This document shows, in pieces, positions 26,963 to 35,870 of a stretch of DNA of 64,000 nt. The stretch lies in assembly GCF_003096415.1 (NCBI RefSeq), contig NZ_QEKH01000005.1, forward strand, positions 1 through 64,000, in the 5' to 3' direction. Position numbers and translations under genes: made by a program. The stretch's first letter is position 1. Each line of letters starts with the position of its first letter. The DNA is from Victivallis vadensis (lineage in GTDB: Bacteria > Verrucomicrobiota > Lentisphaeria > Victivallales > Victivallaceae). The notes under the pieces were generated by a model that was given only the letters and a program-made list of their open reading frames with translations, was not told the origin of the DNA and searched no databases.

Positions 26963-27832
26963 ATGAAGTACCATTTTGAAACCGTCCTGCCTCCGCCGGG
27001 GGCTTCGTTCAGCACCGAACTCAACACGGGGCCGGTGCTGGACTGTTTGTTCCACGTCCATCCGGAGTGCGAACTCACGCTGGTCGAATCCGGCTTCGGC
27101 ACGCGCTTCATCGGCAGTTCGCTCGAACCCTTTTCGGAGCTGGACCTCGTGCTGATCGGCGGCATGGTGCCGCACCACTACCTGACCCGCGCCGCCGACA
27201 GCACCGGGCCGGAGTGGAGCCGCACCCGCACCGTCAAATTCCTGCCCGGCTTCTGCGGCAAAGACCTGCTCGACCGCCCCGAAGCCGCCGCTTTGCGCAC
27301 ATTGCTCGGCGAAGCCGGCCGCGGGCTGCACGTCCCGCCGGAACATGTGCCGGGGCTGCTCGGACCGCTGCGTTCGCTCTTTGACCTCGAAGGACTTCCG
27401 AAACTGCTGAAGCTGCTGGAAATTCTCGACGCAATCGCCCGGCTGCCGCTGCGCTCGCTGAATCCGGCCCCGCCCACCGAAGCGGCGCCGCCGCCCGACG
27501 AGCGGCTGAACCGGGTGCTCGGCTTCATCCACCGCCGCCTCGACCGGGGGATGCCGGTCACGCTCGCCGAAACCGCCGCCGTCGCCTGCATGACGCCCCC
27601 GGCGTTCAGCAGCTACTTCCGCAAGGCGACCCGGCGGCGGTTCATCGAATATATCCTCGGCCTCAAACTGAACCGCGCCGCCCAGCTGCTGATCCGCACC
27701 GACCGCTCGGTGCTGGACATCGCGCAGGAGTCCGGTTTCCCCAACCTCTCCAACTTCAACCGCCGTTTTCTCGCGGACAAAGGAGTTTCGCCCCGCGACT
27801 ACCGCCGCCGCCACCGACGCTCTCTCGCGTAA
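26963..27832 (+). CDS. AraC-family transcriptional regulator
   Basis: A 289-residue regulator with a cupin-like sugar-sensing N-terminus (FHVHPECELTLVESGFGTRF, about 30-49) and two C-terminal helix-turn-helix motifs: VTLAETAAVACMTPPAFSSYF and VLDIAQESGFPNLSNFNRRF (to about 275). It is divergent from the isomerase-kinase operon, with 90 bases between, and is followed by the aldolase, so it is the likely regulator of both. Confidence 0.9.
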   Translation: MKYHFETVLPPPGASFSTELNTGPVLDCLFHVHPECELTLVESGFGTRFIGSSLEPFSELDLVLIGGMVPHHYLTRAADSTGPEWSRTRTVKFLPGFCGKDLLDRPEAAALRTLLGEAGRGLHVPPEHVPGLLGPLRSLFDLEGLPKLLKLLEILDAIARLPLRSLNPAPPTEAAPPPDERLNRVLGFIHRRLDRGMPVTLAETAAVACMTPPAFSSYFRKATRRRFIEYILGLKLNRAAQLLIRTDRSVLDIAQESGFPNLSNFNRRFLADKGVSPRDYRRRHRRSLA

Positions 27833-27927
27833 AAAAGTATCGGAATCGATTAAAAGAAGCAACGCCGCCGCCGCCGTTCCATTGTATATTGTGAAAAAGG
27901 ACACATTTTATCCGAAAGGCAGCTCTC

Positions 27928-28800
27928 ATGTCACTGGTTTCTCTAAAGGAAGTATTGCAGGATGCGCGGCGGGCGTGCTACGCCGTGCCGATGTTCGACG
28001 TCTCCAACGCCGCGATGATCCGCGCGGCGGTCGAAGTCGCCGAGGAGGAGAACTCCCCGGTGATCCTCGCCGCAATTGAACCCGACCTCGTCGGCTCGAT
28101 GATCGAATACTGGAGCGCCGCCGCCCGGCTCGCCGCATTCCGCTCCAGAGTTCCGGTCGCGATCATGCTCGATCATGCGGCCACGACCGGACTGTGCGTG
28201 CGCTGCGCCGACGCCGGCTTTTCCGGCGTGATGCTCGATGCCTCCAGCCGCCCCTTCGATGAAAACATCGCGGCGGTGCGGGAGGTTGCCGGGCTGATGC
28301 ACCGACGCGGCGTCAGCGTCGAAGCCGAACTCGGCCACGTCGGCGACGCGCAGGCCGTCGGCGGCGAAGGCGAACTCACCGGCAACGCCGGAGCGCACAA
28401 CGTCTACACCGATCCGGCCTCCGTCGCGGAATTCGTCGAACGCTCCGGCTGCGACGCGCTGGCCGTTTCCATCGGCACCGCCCACGGCGTCTACGTGACC
28501 GCCCCCAGACTCGAAATCGGCCTGCTCCGGGAAATCGACGCCGTTTCCCCTGTTCCGCTGGTTCTGCACGGCGGCTCCGGCACCCCGGAGGATCAGTTGC
28601 GCAACGCGATCGCCAACGGCATTGCGAAGATCAACATCTGTTCGGAGGTGATGCACGCCTGGCACAAAACCATGCTCGACGAACTGGCCGCCGCCCCGAA
28701 CCTCTCCTATTGGGACGTGACCGCCTGCGTGAAACCGGAAGCGGCGATCCGCGAAGTGATGCGCGCCAAAATCCGCCTGTTCGGCAGCAATCGCAAATAA
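27928..28800 (+). CDS. Class II fructose-bisphosphate/tagatose-type aldolase
   Basis: A 290-residue zinc aldolase. Metal and substrate sites are IMLDHAATTG (about 79-88), EAELGHVGDAQ (about 132-142), GTAHGVY (about 178-184), LHGGSGTPED (about 212-221) and INICSEVMHAW. It splits a ketose phosphate into dihydroxyacetone phosphate and an aldehyde. It lies 95 bases after the AraC gene, behind a TATATT -10 box at 27885-27890, and near the isomerase, kinase and alpha-mannosidase. A mannoside-to-triose-phosphate route is plausible. Confidence 0.9.
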   Translation: MSLVSLKEVLQDARRACYAVPMFDVSNAAMIRAAVEVAEEENSPVILAAIEPDLVGSMIEYWSAAARLAAFRSRVPVAIMLDHAATTGLCVRCADAGFSGVMLDASSRPFDENIAAVREVAGLMHRRGVSVEAELGHVGDAQAVGGEGELTGNAGAHNVYTDPASVAEFVERSGCDALAVSIGTAHGVYVTAPRLEIGLLREIDAVSPVPLVLHGGSGTPEDQLRNAIANGIAKINICSEVMHAWHKTMLDELAAAPNLSYWDVTACVKPEAAIREVMRAKIRLFGSNRK

Positions 28801-28804
28801 CAGG

Positions 28805-29145
28805 GGAGTGCCTCCGGCGGCCGGGGGCGCTTCGCCCCCCCCCCCGGTCCCCCCGACCGGCAAGGTGCCGGCGCCGGGTTCGGCTTTGAATTTTTACTGC
28901 GTAAAAATTACAAAACCGGGGGTATTAATAACGGGATGGGTCAGCTCTACCAGCGGTACTTGCCCCCGGGTGCTACCCGGTCGGGTTGCAAGGGCGAAGC
29001 GCCTTGCCCGTCGGAGACACTTGTGTGCGCAGCGCCCAGCTGCCGGAGCCTGATTGAAAATCAGGCCGCGTAGCGCACAAGGTCTGCTGCCCGGCAGAGC
29101 GGGCAGACCCGCCTGCCTTCAAAACGGCAGGCTTTCCCCGGCGTT
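28805..29145. repeat. Mosaic of GC-rich palindromic modules (R3)
   Basis: This is the gap between the aldolase and the mannosidase. It includes an 11-C run (28835-28845), CCGGCAAGGTGCCGG (28857-28871), a TTTTTACGCAGTAAAAA-like small palindrome, and a block (29026-29117) almost identical to 19698-19790. A hairpin GCCTGCC/GGCAGGC ends it. No coding sequence is supported. The mannosidase ribosome-binding site, AAGGAG, follows at about 29201. Confidence 0.8.
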
Positions 29146-29216
29146 ACTTGGCCTCCGCCTGCCGGATGGATACGGTTTGAAATTTCAAGGACGATGTAAT
29201 CCAAGGAGATGCGACG

Positions 29217-31898
29217 ATGAAATTCTACTACTTCAATTCGACTCACTGGGACCGGGAGTGGTATCAGCCGTTTCAGGAGTTCCGCAAGTATCTGGTCGAC
29301 ACCGCGCGGGTGCTGCTGGAAATTTTCGAGCGCGATCCCGACTATCGCCGGTTCACCTTCGACGGGCAGACCATCGTGCTGGAGGATATCTGCGAAATCC
29401 GCCCCGACTGGCGGCCGAAGCTGGAGGCGCTGATCCGAGCGGGCAAACTGAACGTCGGCCCGTGGTATGTGATGCCGGATGAGTTCCTGGTCTCCGGCGA
29501 GGCGCTGATCCGCAATCTGCTGACTGGGAAAAAGGTCGCCGAAGAATTCGGGCACGCCCCGTGGCCGGTCGGCTACGTGTGCGACATCTTCGGCCATATC
29601 GCGCAGCTTCCGCAGATTCTGGCCGGATTCCGGCTCAAAGGTTCCGTCGCGTGGCGCGGCACGGAGGACAAAGGCAGGGAGCACCTGCTCTGGTGGGAAG
29701 CGCCCGACGGCACCCGGCTGCCGCATATCAACCTCGGCAAGTGGTGCGGTTACTCCGAATTCACCTTCGACGTGCGCGGCAATCACTCCGCCGAACCGCT
29801 GGACGAACAGGCGTTCAAGACCCGGCTCCGGGAATATGTCGAGCGCGACCGCAACCGCTGGAACGGCAGCTTCATCCTCTCCGACGGCTTCGACCATGCC
29901 TGTCCGTCGCCGGATACGTCGAAGATGCTGCGCTGGATTCAGGAGGCCTATCCCGACGCCGGGGTGATCCACACCGACTACACCGAGCTTTTCGACCATG
30001 AGTTCGGTTGCGCCGAACGCCCGGTGATCCGCGGCGAACAGATCCAGCCCGCCTGTCACGCCGACCACAACGGCTGGCAGATCAGCGCCACGCTCAGTTC
30101 GCGTTATGACGTCAAGCAGGGCAACGACCTGTGCCAGAACGAACTTGAACTGCTGCTCGATCCGGCGTTCGCCGCCTTCGCCGCCGCCGGAAAGACCGAG
30201 CAGCTCCCGATGTTGAACTACCAGTGGAAACACCTGCTGCAGAACCATGCCCACGACTCCATCTGCGGCTGTTCGATCGACCGGGTGCACCGGCAGATCC
30301 TGAGCCGTTTCGAGGAGGTGCGCGACATCGGCCGCACCCTGGTCAAGGAGATTCAGACCACCGACCGCGCCGCACTGCTGAAGCCGGGCGTCGCCGATCC
30401 GAACCGCGCCGCCGCCGACGGCTGCTACACGCTGCGGCTCTACAACCCGCTGCCTTTCGAGCTGGATGAGATCCGCGAGGTCGAACTGGTCTTCCCGGCC
30501 GACACGGCCTATCCGAAACGGCAGGCTGAGCCGTTCGGCTACGAATTTTTCAACAGCTTCCGGCTGTACGATGAGCAAGGCGGCGAAATCGTCTATCAGC
30601 TCAAGTCAATCCGCCGCAACCAGACCTGTTCGTTCCACCGGCAGGATGCGCGCAGTTGCGACCTCTACATGGTCGCATTCCGCACCCGGCTGCGGGCGGC
30701 CGGCTGGACCACCGTGCAGCTGCGCCCCTCTGAAGATGTGGTCCGCAGTTTCGCGACGCTTGCCGTCGGGCCGACCTCCGCCGACAACGGACTCCTCCGG
30801 CTCGACATCAACCCGGACGGCACCTTCGACCTGACCGACCGTCGCAGCGGGCGCGCTTACCGCAGGCTCAACGACTACCGCATCGACCGCGAAATCGGTG
30901 ACGGCTGGAACCACGTCCGCCCGGTCGGCAACCGCCGCATCGCCGCCGCGAGCCGCGCCCAGACCGCCTTGGTCTGCGACGGCCCGGAACGGATTCAATT
31001 TGAAATCACCCGTCAGTACGAAGTGCCGCAGGAGCTGGAATTCGCCGGGACCATCCACGAATCCTACGCCGGAATCCGCGAGAGCCGCGAATCCGCCACC
31101 CTCGAAATCGTGACCACCGTGACCCTCGACCGGAATTCCGAACGGGTCGGCATGCACACCGTCGTGCATAACAACGTGCGCGATTACCGGCTGCAGCTGC
31201 TGCTCCCGACCGGCATCGCCGGAGGCGGCTTCGCGGAGCAGGCGTTCGCCTGCCTCGAACGCCCCGACGGCCGCACTCACGGCACCCTCTCCGAACCGTG
31301 GCCGGAGCCGGAGATGGTCGAAAAGAACTTCGCCGGGATCATCGGCAAGCGCGACGCGGCGGGCGGCATCGCCTTCCTGAGCCGCGCCGGGCTGCATGAA
31401 GCCGGATTCCTCGAAGATGAAAACCGTTCCATCGCGGTCACGCTGCTGCGCGCCTTCCGCCGCACTGTCCAGACCGACGGCGAAACCGACGGCCAGCTCC
31501 CCGGAGACCGGGAGTTCGACTACGCGCTCGACCTCTTCCCGGCGGAACGCACGTTTGCGGAGCTGGTCCGGGCGGAACAGAAGCTCCGGGTGGACCTTCC
31601 CTCCTACCTGATCGCTTCTGAGCTGGTCGAAAGCAGGCCGGACCAAAGTTTCTTCACCCTTTCCGGCGAGCTGGTTTACTCCGCGCTCAAACCGGCGGAG
31701 GACGGCAAACCCGGTTCGGCGGTCCTGCGGCTCTGCAATCCGACGGCCTGCCCGGTCTCCGGGGAGCTCGGCTTTGCCGCGCCTCCGCGCCGCATCGCGC
31801 TCTGCCGCCTCGACGAAACGGAAATCGAAGAAGTATCCGGTCTCAACCTGACGTTCCATCCCGGCGAGATCCGCACCCTCCGCCTCGAGTGGGAGTAA
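29217..31898 (+). CDS. Alpha-mannosidase, GH38 family
   Basis: An 893-residue glycosidase releasing alpha-linked mannose. The zinc site is THWDREW (about 10-16), the nucleophile Asp is in VCDIFGHIAQLPQI (about 121-134), and the second zinc signature is QNHAHDSICGCSIDRVH (about 342-358). A mannosidase middle helical part and a long beta C-terminus follow. No signal peptide is seen, as in cytoplasmic bacterial GH38 enzymes. The neighbouring isomerase, kinase and aldolase could use the mannose it releases. Confidence 0.93.
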   Translation: MKFYYFNSTHWDREWYQPFQEFRKYLVDTARVLLEIFERDPDYRRFTFDGQTIVLEDICEIRPDWRPKLEALIRAGKLNVGPWYVMPDEFLVSGEALIRNLLTGKKVAEEFGHAPWPVGYVCDIFGHIAQLPQILAGFRLKGSVAWRGTEDKGREHLLWWEAPDGTRLPHINLGKWCGYSEFTFDVRGNHSAEPLDEQAFKTRLREYVERDRNRWNGSFILSDGFDHACPSPDTSKMLRWIQEAYPDAGVIHTDYTELFDHEFGCAERPVIRGEQIQPACHADHNGWQISATLSSRYDVKQGNDLCQNELELLLDPAFAAFAAAGKTEQLPMLNYQWKHLLQNHAHDSICGCSIDRVHRQILSRFEEVRDIGRTLVKEIQTTDRAALLKPGVADPNRAAADGCYTLRLYNPLPFELDEIREVELVFPADTAYPKRQAEPFGYEFFNSFRLYDEQGGEIVYQLKSIRRNQTCSFHRQDARSCDLYMVAFRTRLRAAGWTTVQLRPSEDVVRSFATLAVGPTSADNGLLRLDINPDGTFDLTDRRSGRAYRRLNDYRIDREIGDGWNHVRPVGNRRIAAASRAQTALVCDGPERIQFEITRQYEVPQELEFAGTIHESYAGIRESRESATLEIVTTVTLDRNSERVGMHTVVHNNVRDYRLQLLLPTGIAGGGFAEQAFACLERPDGRTHGTLSEPWPEPEMVEKNFAGIIGKRDAAGGIAFLSRAGLHEAGFLEDENRSIAVTLLRAFRRTVQTDGETDGQLPGDREFDYALDLFPAERTFAELVRAEQKLRVDLPSYLIASELVESRPDQSFFTLSGELVYSALKPAEDGKPGSAVLRLCNPTACPVSGELGFAAPPRRIALCRLDETEIEEVSGLNLTFHPGEIRTLRLEWE

Positions 31899-31966
31899 CC
31901 CGCGGTGGCAAACCGGCCCGGGATTTCGTTCCGTCGGCAACAAAGTCCCGGTTCGGCCCGCTCCCG

Positions 31967-33949
31967 CTACTTCTGCGGCTTCGCCTCATCTTTCCGCCGG
32001 GCCTGTGCCGCTTTTTTCGCGGCTTCGGCCTTGCGCTTTTCCGCCGCCCTGCGCCGCGCCTCGGCCGCCCTTTTCTGCTGCTGGATCTGGCGGCGCATCT
32101 CCTGCGATTCGTCCCGGATCGCTTCAAGGCGGGCGAGGTCGCGGGCAAGTTCGGGATCGTTGTCGCGGTTCAGGCGGTCGAGAATCTCCCGGCGTTCCTC
32201 GCGCAGCTCCTGTTCGGTTCCGGCGCTGGTCAACGCCTTCGGCCGTTTCGCGCCCAGGCGCACGATCTCCCAGACCGGCATCGGAACCGGCTTATGCCTC
32301 TTTTCCGCCTCCTGATACCGGCTGGCGTCGCGCTTTACCGGACGCAACAGGTACGCGGGGCGCTCCCCCGCCACCGTCCCGGCGGCTTCCAGCTCGAACC
32401 AGCGGTGGAAACTGCGGCGGAACTGGTTCACCTCGCTGCCGCGCCCCACGAAATAGACCGGATGTCCCGCCGCCGCCAACTCTTCAAAGAAACCGCGCAA
32501 ATACTCCTGAAGCTTCCCGGAATTGAGTGAACCGAGCTTCTCTTTGAGCGCCAGCGCCCGTTCCTTCTGCAGACCCGCCGCCTGCACGCCGAGCGAACGC
32601 TCCACCGTGTTGCGAATCCCCCACGGCGTCAGCAGATAACTCGGATAGAGCCGCCAGCGCCGCTCGAAATCGGCTTCGTTCAGCAGCCCGCCGGAGGCGA
32701 TCACCGCCGCACCGTCCGGGATATGGTTTTTCATCGATTCGAGCAGCACCAGATATTGCAGGTCGTTCGCCGCCTTGCCTTCGCAGAGCCGGGTGATCCG
32801 GGTCACTCCCCAGATGCCCTGCACCGCGATCAGCAGCGCCAGCGCCGACGCCGCCAGCCGCCGGTCCGGCAGCAGCCGCAGCAACCGCCGCAAACCCAGC
32901 AGCGCCAGCAGGAACACCGCCGGCATCAGCGGCATCAGGAAACGCATCGCGCCGGTCGACTCCCCGTCCGGCGCCCAGTAATAAGTCAGATACAACAGGA
33001 ACGTCGGCAGAATCCAGACCGCCCAGAACACCGCCCGCCGCCAACGCCAACGCCAGCCCGGCAGCGCCGCCAGCCCGACCGGGCCGACCACCAGCATGAA
33101 GAACTCCGGCAGATAGATCAGCAGATTATCCCACACGAACCGCAGCTCAAATGAACTCGATTCATCCGTCAGCGAATACCCGGTGCGCCACGGCGCGCCG
33201 TAGGCCTGCCACAAAAACAGCGCCAGCACACAGAACGGCACCGCCGCTCCCGCCGCCAATGCCGCCAGCACCCGCCACCGCCTCGCCCCCCGCGTGAACA
33301 GCACCGCAAACGCCGCCGGCACGAAGATCATCAGGAAATCGGTGTAACGGATTCCGGTCGTATATGCGATCAGGGCTCCCCCCGCGAACGGCAGCAGCCA
33401 TTGGCAGAGCCTCCGCCGCGCGGTCGCGCCATAGATCACCGCCGCCATCCCCCATACCAGCAACGCGACGCTCGGCGTATGCGAATTGCGCGTGATTCCG
33501 AGTGCCGTGAACACCGGGCACAGCATCACCAGCCCCGCCCCGAGCACTCCGTACCACTCCCCGACGAAACGCCGCGCCAGCACGTACATGCCCGCCGCCG
33601 CCAGAATCGCCCCCCACAAGGTCGCGTAGAATCCGCCCCCCGGCCCCATCAGCCGGTTCATCCCCGCCGCCAGCAGCGGATACAGCGGCGGATATTTCGG
33701 ATAGTATTCGCCCCGTTCGTTCACCACCCACATGCTGCCGACGAATTGCAGGTCGTCCGCCGTCTTCTGGTAGAACACTCCGTTCAGGTTGAACATCCGC
33801 GCCGAAACATGATACCCGTTCTGATCCGTTCCGCCCGTCGTCGGCACCAGATACACTTTCAGCAGCATTGCATAAACAATCAGCATCCCTCCCAGCACCA
33901 GCAGCGGCCAAGGCAGTCGGCGCAGCATATCATGCAGAAAACCCATCAT
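31967..33949 (-). CDS. GT39-like integral membrane glycosyltransferase with basic tail
   Basis: A 660-residue protein, started at the ATG pair at 33949/33946 after AAAGGG. About ten hydrophobic segments span residues 8-400 (PLLVLGGMLIVYAMLLKVYL first). An early acidic loop TGGTDQNGYH and the phrase YPKYPPLYPLLAAG resemble PMT/ArnT-type enzymes that use polyprenyl-linked sugars. The cytoplasmic or periplasmic second half is soluble, and the last 100 residues form an Arg/Lys/Ala/Glu-rich coiled coil ending AARKDEAKPQK-like. Donor and acceptor are unknown. Confidence 0.7.
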   Translation of the reverse strand: MMGFLHDMLRRLPWPLLVLGGMLIVYAMLLKVYLVPTTGGTDQNGYHVSARMFNLNGVFYQKTADDLQFVGSMWVVNERGEYYPKYPPLYPLLAAGMNRLMGPGGGFYATLWGAILAAAGMYVLARRFVGEWYGVLGAGLVMLCPVFTALGITRNSHTPSVALLVWGMAAVIYGATARRRLCQWLLPFAGGALIAYTTGIRYTDFLMIFVPAAFAVLFTRGARRWRVLAALAAGAAVPFCVLALFLWQAYGAPWRTGYSLTDESSSFELRFVWDNLLIYLPEFFMLVVGPVGLAALPGWRWRWRRAVFWAVWILPTFLLYLTYYWAPDGESTGAMRFLMPLMPAVFLLALLGLRRLLRLLPDRRLAASALALLIAVQGIWGVTRITRLCEGKAANDLQYLVLLESMKNHIPDGAAVIASGGLLNEADFERRWRLYPSYLLTPWGIRNTVERSLGVQAAGLQKERALALKEKLGSLNSGKLQEYLRGFFEELAAAGHPVYFVGRGSEVNQFRRSFHRWFELEAAGTVAGERPAYLLRPVKRDASRYQEAEKRHKPVPMPVWEIVRLGAKRPKALTSAGTEQELREERREILDRLNRDNDPELARDLARLEAIRDESQEMRRQIQQQKRAAEARRRAAEKRKAEAAKKAAQARRKDEAKPQK

Positions 33950-34019
33950 CCACCCTTTCGGTTTTACCCGATAAAATATCCCCCCCTCTTCCCCTTTGCA
34001 ATACTCCATACGCAAAAAT

Positions 34020-34600
34020 TACGGGGGAATGCCTCCGGCGGCCCGGGGCTTTGCCCCCGGCCCCCAGCGGGGACGCTTCGCCCCCCGCCCCCCCAGACCG
34101 GCAACGTGCCGGTGCGGGCGCAGGGTGTTTTTCGGCAATGCCGAAAAACACCCTGCTTGACTTTGGGGTAAGGACTTAAACGGTAATAGAGCCAATAAGG
34201 CCAGGAAGCCGGGGACCCGCCGGACAGCGTCCGCTTTGCGCATCTTCCCGCTTTTTTGCGGAAAGATGCCCGCTTCCTCGCCGTCGCAAGGCCGGGGGCT
34301 CCTCGCCCCCGCCTTGACCACCCCTCGGCAGGGGGGCAACCCTGCACCCTCGCTCCTCACGTCGCTCGATAACGCAAAGCGGCGGCAAGGTCCGATACCG
34401 GGTGCGGCGGCAAGGTGCCGCTGCCGGGTGCGCACGCCAATGCCCCTCCGGGGGGGGCGTGCGGGCAACCAGTACAGGCAAGCGAAGGTTGGTCAGCAAA
34501 GCCATTTACGCGTGCGGCAAGGTCCGATACCGGGTGCGGCGGCAAGGTGCCGCTGCCGGGTGCGCACGCCAATGTCCCTGCACGCGCAAGGTATCGGGGC
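34020..34600. repeat. Repeat island R4, part 1: palindromic modules and a 61-bp direct repeat
   Basis: It contains CCGGCAACGTGCCGG (34098-34112), a perfect 17-bp stem with AAT loop (34120-34156), and CATCTTCCCGC-TTTTTT-GCGGAAAGATG (34240-34269). A 61-bp direct repeat lies at 34382-34442 and 34514-34574, 132 bases apart, each copy holding GCGGCAAGGTGCCGC. The hairpin with the T6 loop matches the hairpin of the element inside the prepilin genes. No coding sequence is supported. Confidence 0.8.
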
Positions 34601-35053
34601 GGTCTGTATAACCACTTACGCAGCGCACAAATAAGGCCGCAATACCGCTTACGCGGCGCACAACAAGCGCGGGTTCGCGCCGCGAACGAATGTGAGGGAA
34701 TTACTTGCCTCCGGCAAGTAACGAGGAACGGTAGTGACGAAGCCGAACGTAGTGAGCGAAGCCCCCCCTGGCGTAGCCCGCAACGCGGGCGTTGAAGGGG
34801 TTGGCCGCCGCAGGCGGACAAGTAAGCGGCGAAGCCGCGCCCGCGAGCGGAAGTGCTCCGCAACCGGACCGGCCTCCGCCACCGGCGAGGGGGTCCGGGG
34901 GACGTGCGCGACGTCCCCCGGAGCCATCCGCAGGCCGGAGGCCCGGTGCTCACTACCCTCCGGGCAGCTTGCCTGTTCTTGTGCTTAAGAAAAGCAATAC
35001 CTCCGGGCAGCTCCGCCTGTTCTTGATGCAATGACAAGCCAACCATAAAACTC
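34600..35053. repeat. Repeat island R4, part 2: stacked hairpins
   Basis: A non-coding stretch with many short stems. CTTACGC(A/G)GCGCACAA is repeated at 34615-34630 and 34648-34663. TTACTTGCC-TCC-GGCAAGTAA lies at 34701-34721. CCGGGGGACGT/ACGTCCCCCGG lies at 34895-34921. The phrase CCTCCGGGCAGC..GCCTGTTCTTG occurs twice (about 34956-34980 and 35000-35024). Short frames through it are low-complexity and lack ribosome-binding sites. The following 35054-35291 shows nothing I recognise. Confidence 0.6.
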
Positions 35054-35291
35054 ATGTGCGACTTGAAAGCGGAGATGAATCTTACTCCCGCAGAGTGGGA
35101 GCAAGCCCTTCGGGCTCCGCACTCCAAGGTTGGCCGGGGGATTTTCGGAGGGGACTTTGAGCTATCGGGAGATGCAAAGAGCGAGGACGCCGGGGAACCT
35201 TTTCACGGCGGCTTACGGTACGGTTTTCCGAATGATGTAAAAATCAAGGGCTTAAAACGGGAAAAACTCTGCAAAAAAAGGGAAAGTGCGG

Positions 35292-35319
35292 TTGAAAAAA
35301 ATGGATTTTGTAGTAAAAT
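35292..35319 (+). promoter_or_regulatory. mraZ promoter (TTGAAA-16-TAAAAT)
   Basis: TTGAAA at 35292-35297 and TAAAAT at 35314-35319, spacer 16 bases. It lies just upstream of the TAGG boxes and would drive the mraZ-rsmH-ftsL-ftsI genes. Confidence 0.65.
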
Positions 35320-35352
35320 AGGTATAGATAGGGATGAATAGGAAGAATTAGG
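35319..35352 (+). promoter_or_regulatory. Likely MraZ operator: four TAGG boxes at 10-bp spacing
   Basis: TAGG occurs at 35319, 35329, 35339 and 35349, exactly 10 bases apart. The first touches the -10 box, the third overlaps the ribosome-binding site AGGAAG and the last reaches the mraZ start. Known MraZ operators are short G-rich direct repeats (TGGGN in E. coli) spaced by one helical turn, so autoregulation is likely. Confidence 0.65.
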
Positions 35353-35353
35353 T

Positions 35354-35863
35354 ATGCCGTCCGCCAAAACCAGTCTTTTTTCGGGATTGTTTCTCGGGGA
35401 GTACGATCACGCGCTTGATGCGCAGTGCCGCGTCTCTCTGCCGAGCGACTGGCGGAGCCGTGACGGGGAAACCGAACTGGTGATGATTCCGGCGCGCGGC
35501 AAGGCGCTGGTGCTGCTGCCGATCGCGACCTTTCTCGAATTCGTGGAAAAAGCGAAGAAGCTCGCGATCGCCAATCCGAAAATGCAGATGGCATTCGCCT
35601 ATCTGGGTTCGCGTTCGCGCCAGTGCCGCTGCGACAAGCAGGGACGCATTGCGCTGGACCGCAGGATGCTCGACGAAATCGGCGTGAAGGGGCAGCTGAA
35701 GCTGATCGGCGCCTTGACCCATATCCGGCTGACGGCGCCGGAAAACTGGACGATGCCGAACGACGAAGAGAGTTTGAATATGTATCTGGACGAGATCCAG
35801 AAGGTGAGCGACGACAACAGCGACATCGCCGGATTGCTCGGCGGCATCCTCGGGAAAGCGTGA
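35354..35863 (+). CDS. mraZ: Transcriptional regulator MraZ
   Basis: A 169-residue protein with two AbrB-like MraZ domains. The first shows GEYDHALDAQCRVSLPSDWR (about 15-34), the second CRCDKQGRIALDRRMLDEIG (about 92-111). The Cys-rich turn in the second domain is unusual but not disruptive. MraZ is the DNA-binding first gene of division clusters and usually represses its own operon. Four TAGG boxes precede it. It is followed by rsmH after 7 bases. Confidence 0.92.
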   Translation: MPSAKTSLFSGLFLGEYDHALDAQCRVSLPSDWRSRDGETELVMIPARGKALVLLPIATFLEFVEKAKKLAIANPKMQMAFAYLGSRSRQCRCDKQGRIALDRRMLDEIGVKGQLKLIGALTHIRLTAPENWTMPNDEESLNMYLDEIQKVSDDNSDIAGLLGGILGKA

Positions 35864-35870
35864 CGGGAAT

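Noticed and set aside
34382-34574. CRISPR-like array from the 61-bp direct repeats
   Set aside because: Only two copies, a long palindromic repeat and no cas genes nearby; it belongs to the dispersed palindrome family.
35054-35341. 95-codon plus-strand frame before mraZ
   Set aside because: No ribosome-binding site, no recognisable fold, and it overlaps the mraZ promoter and operator boxes.
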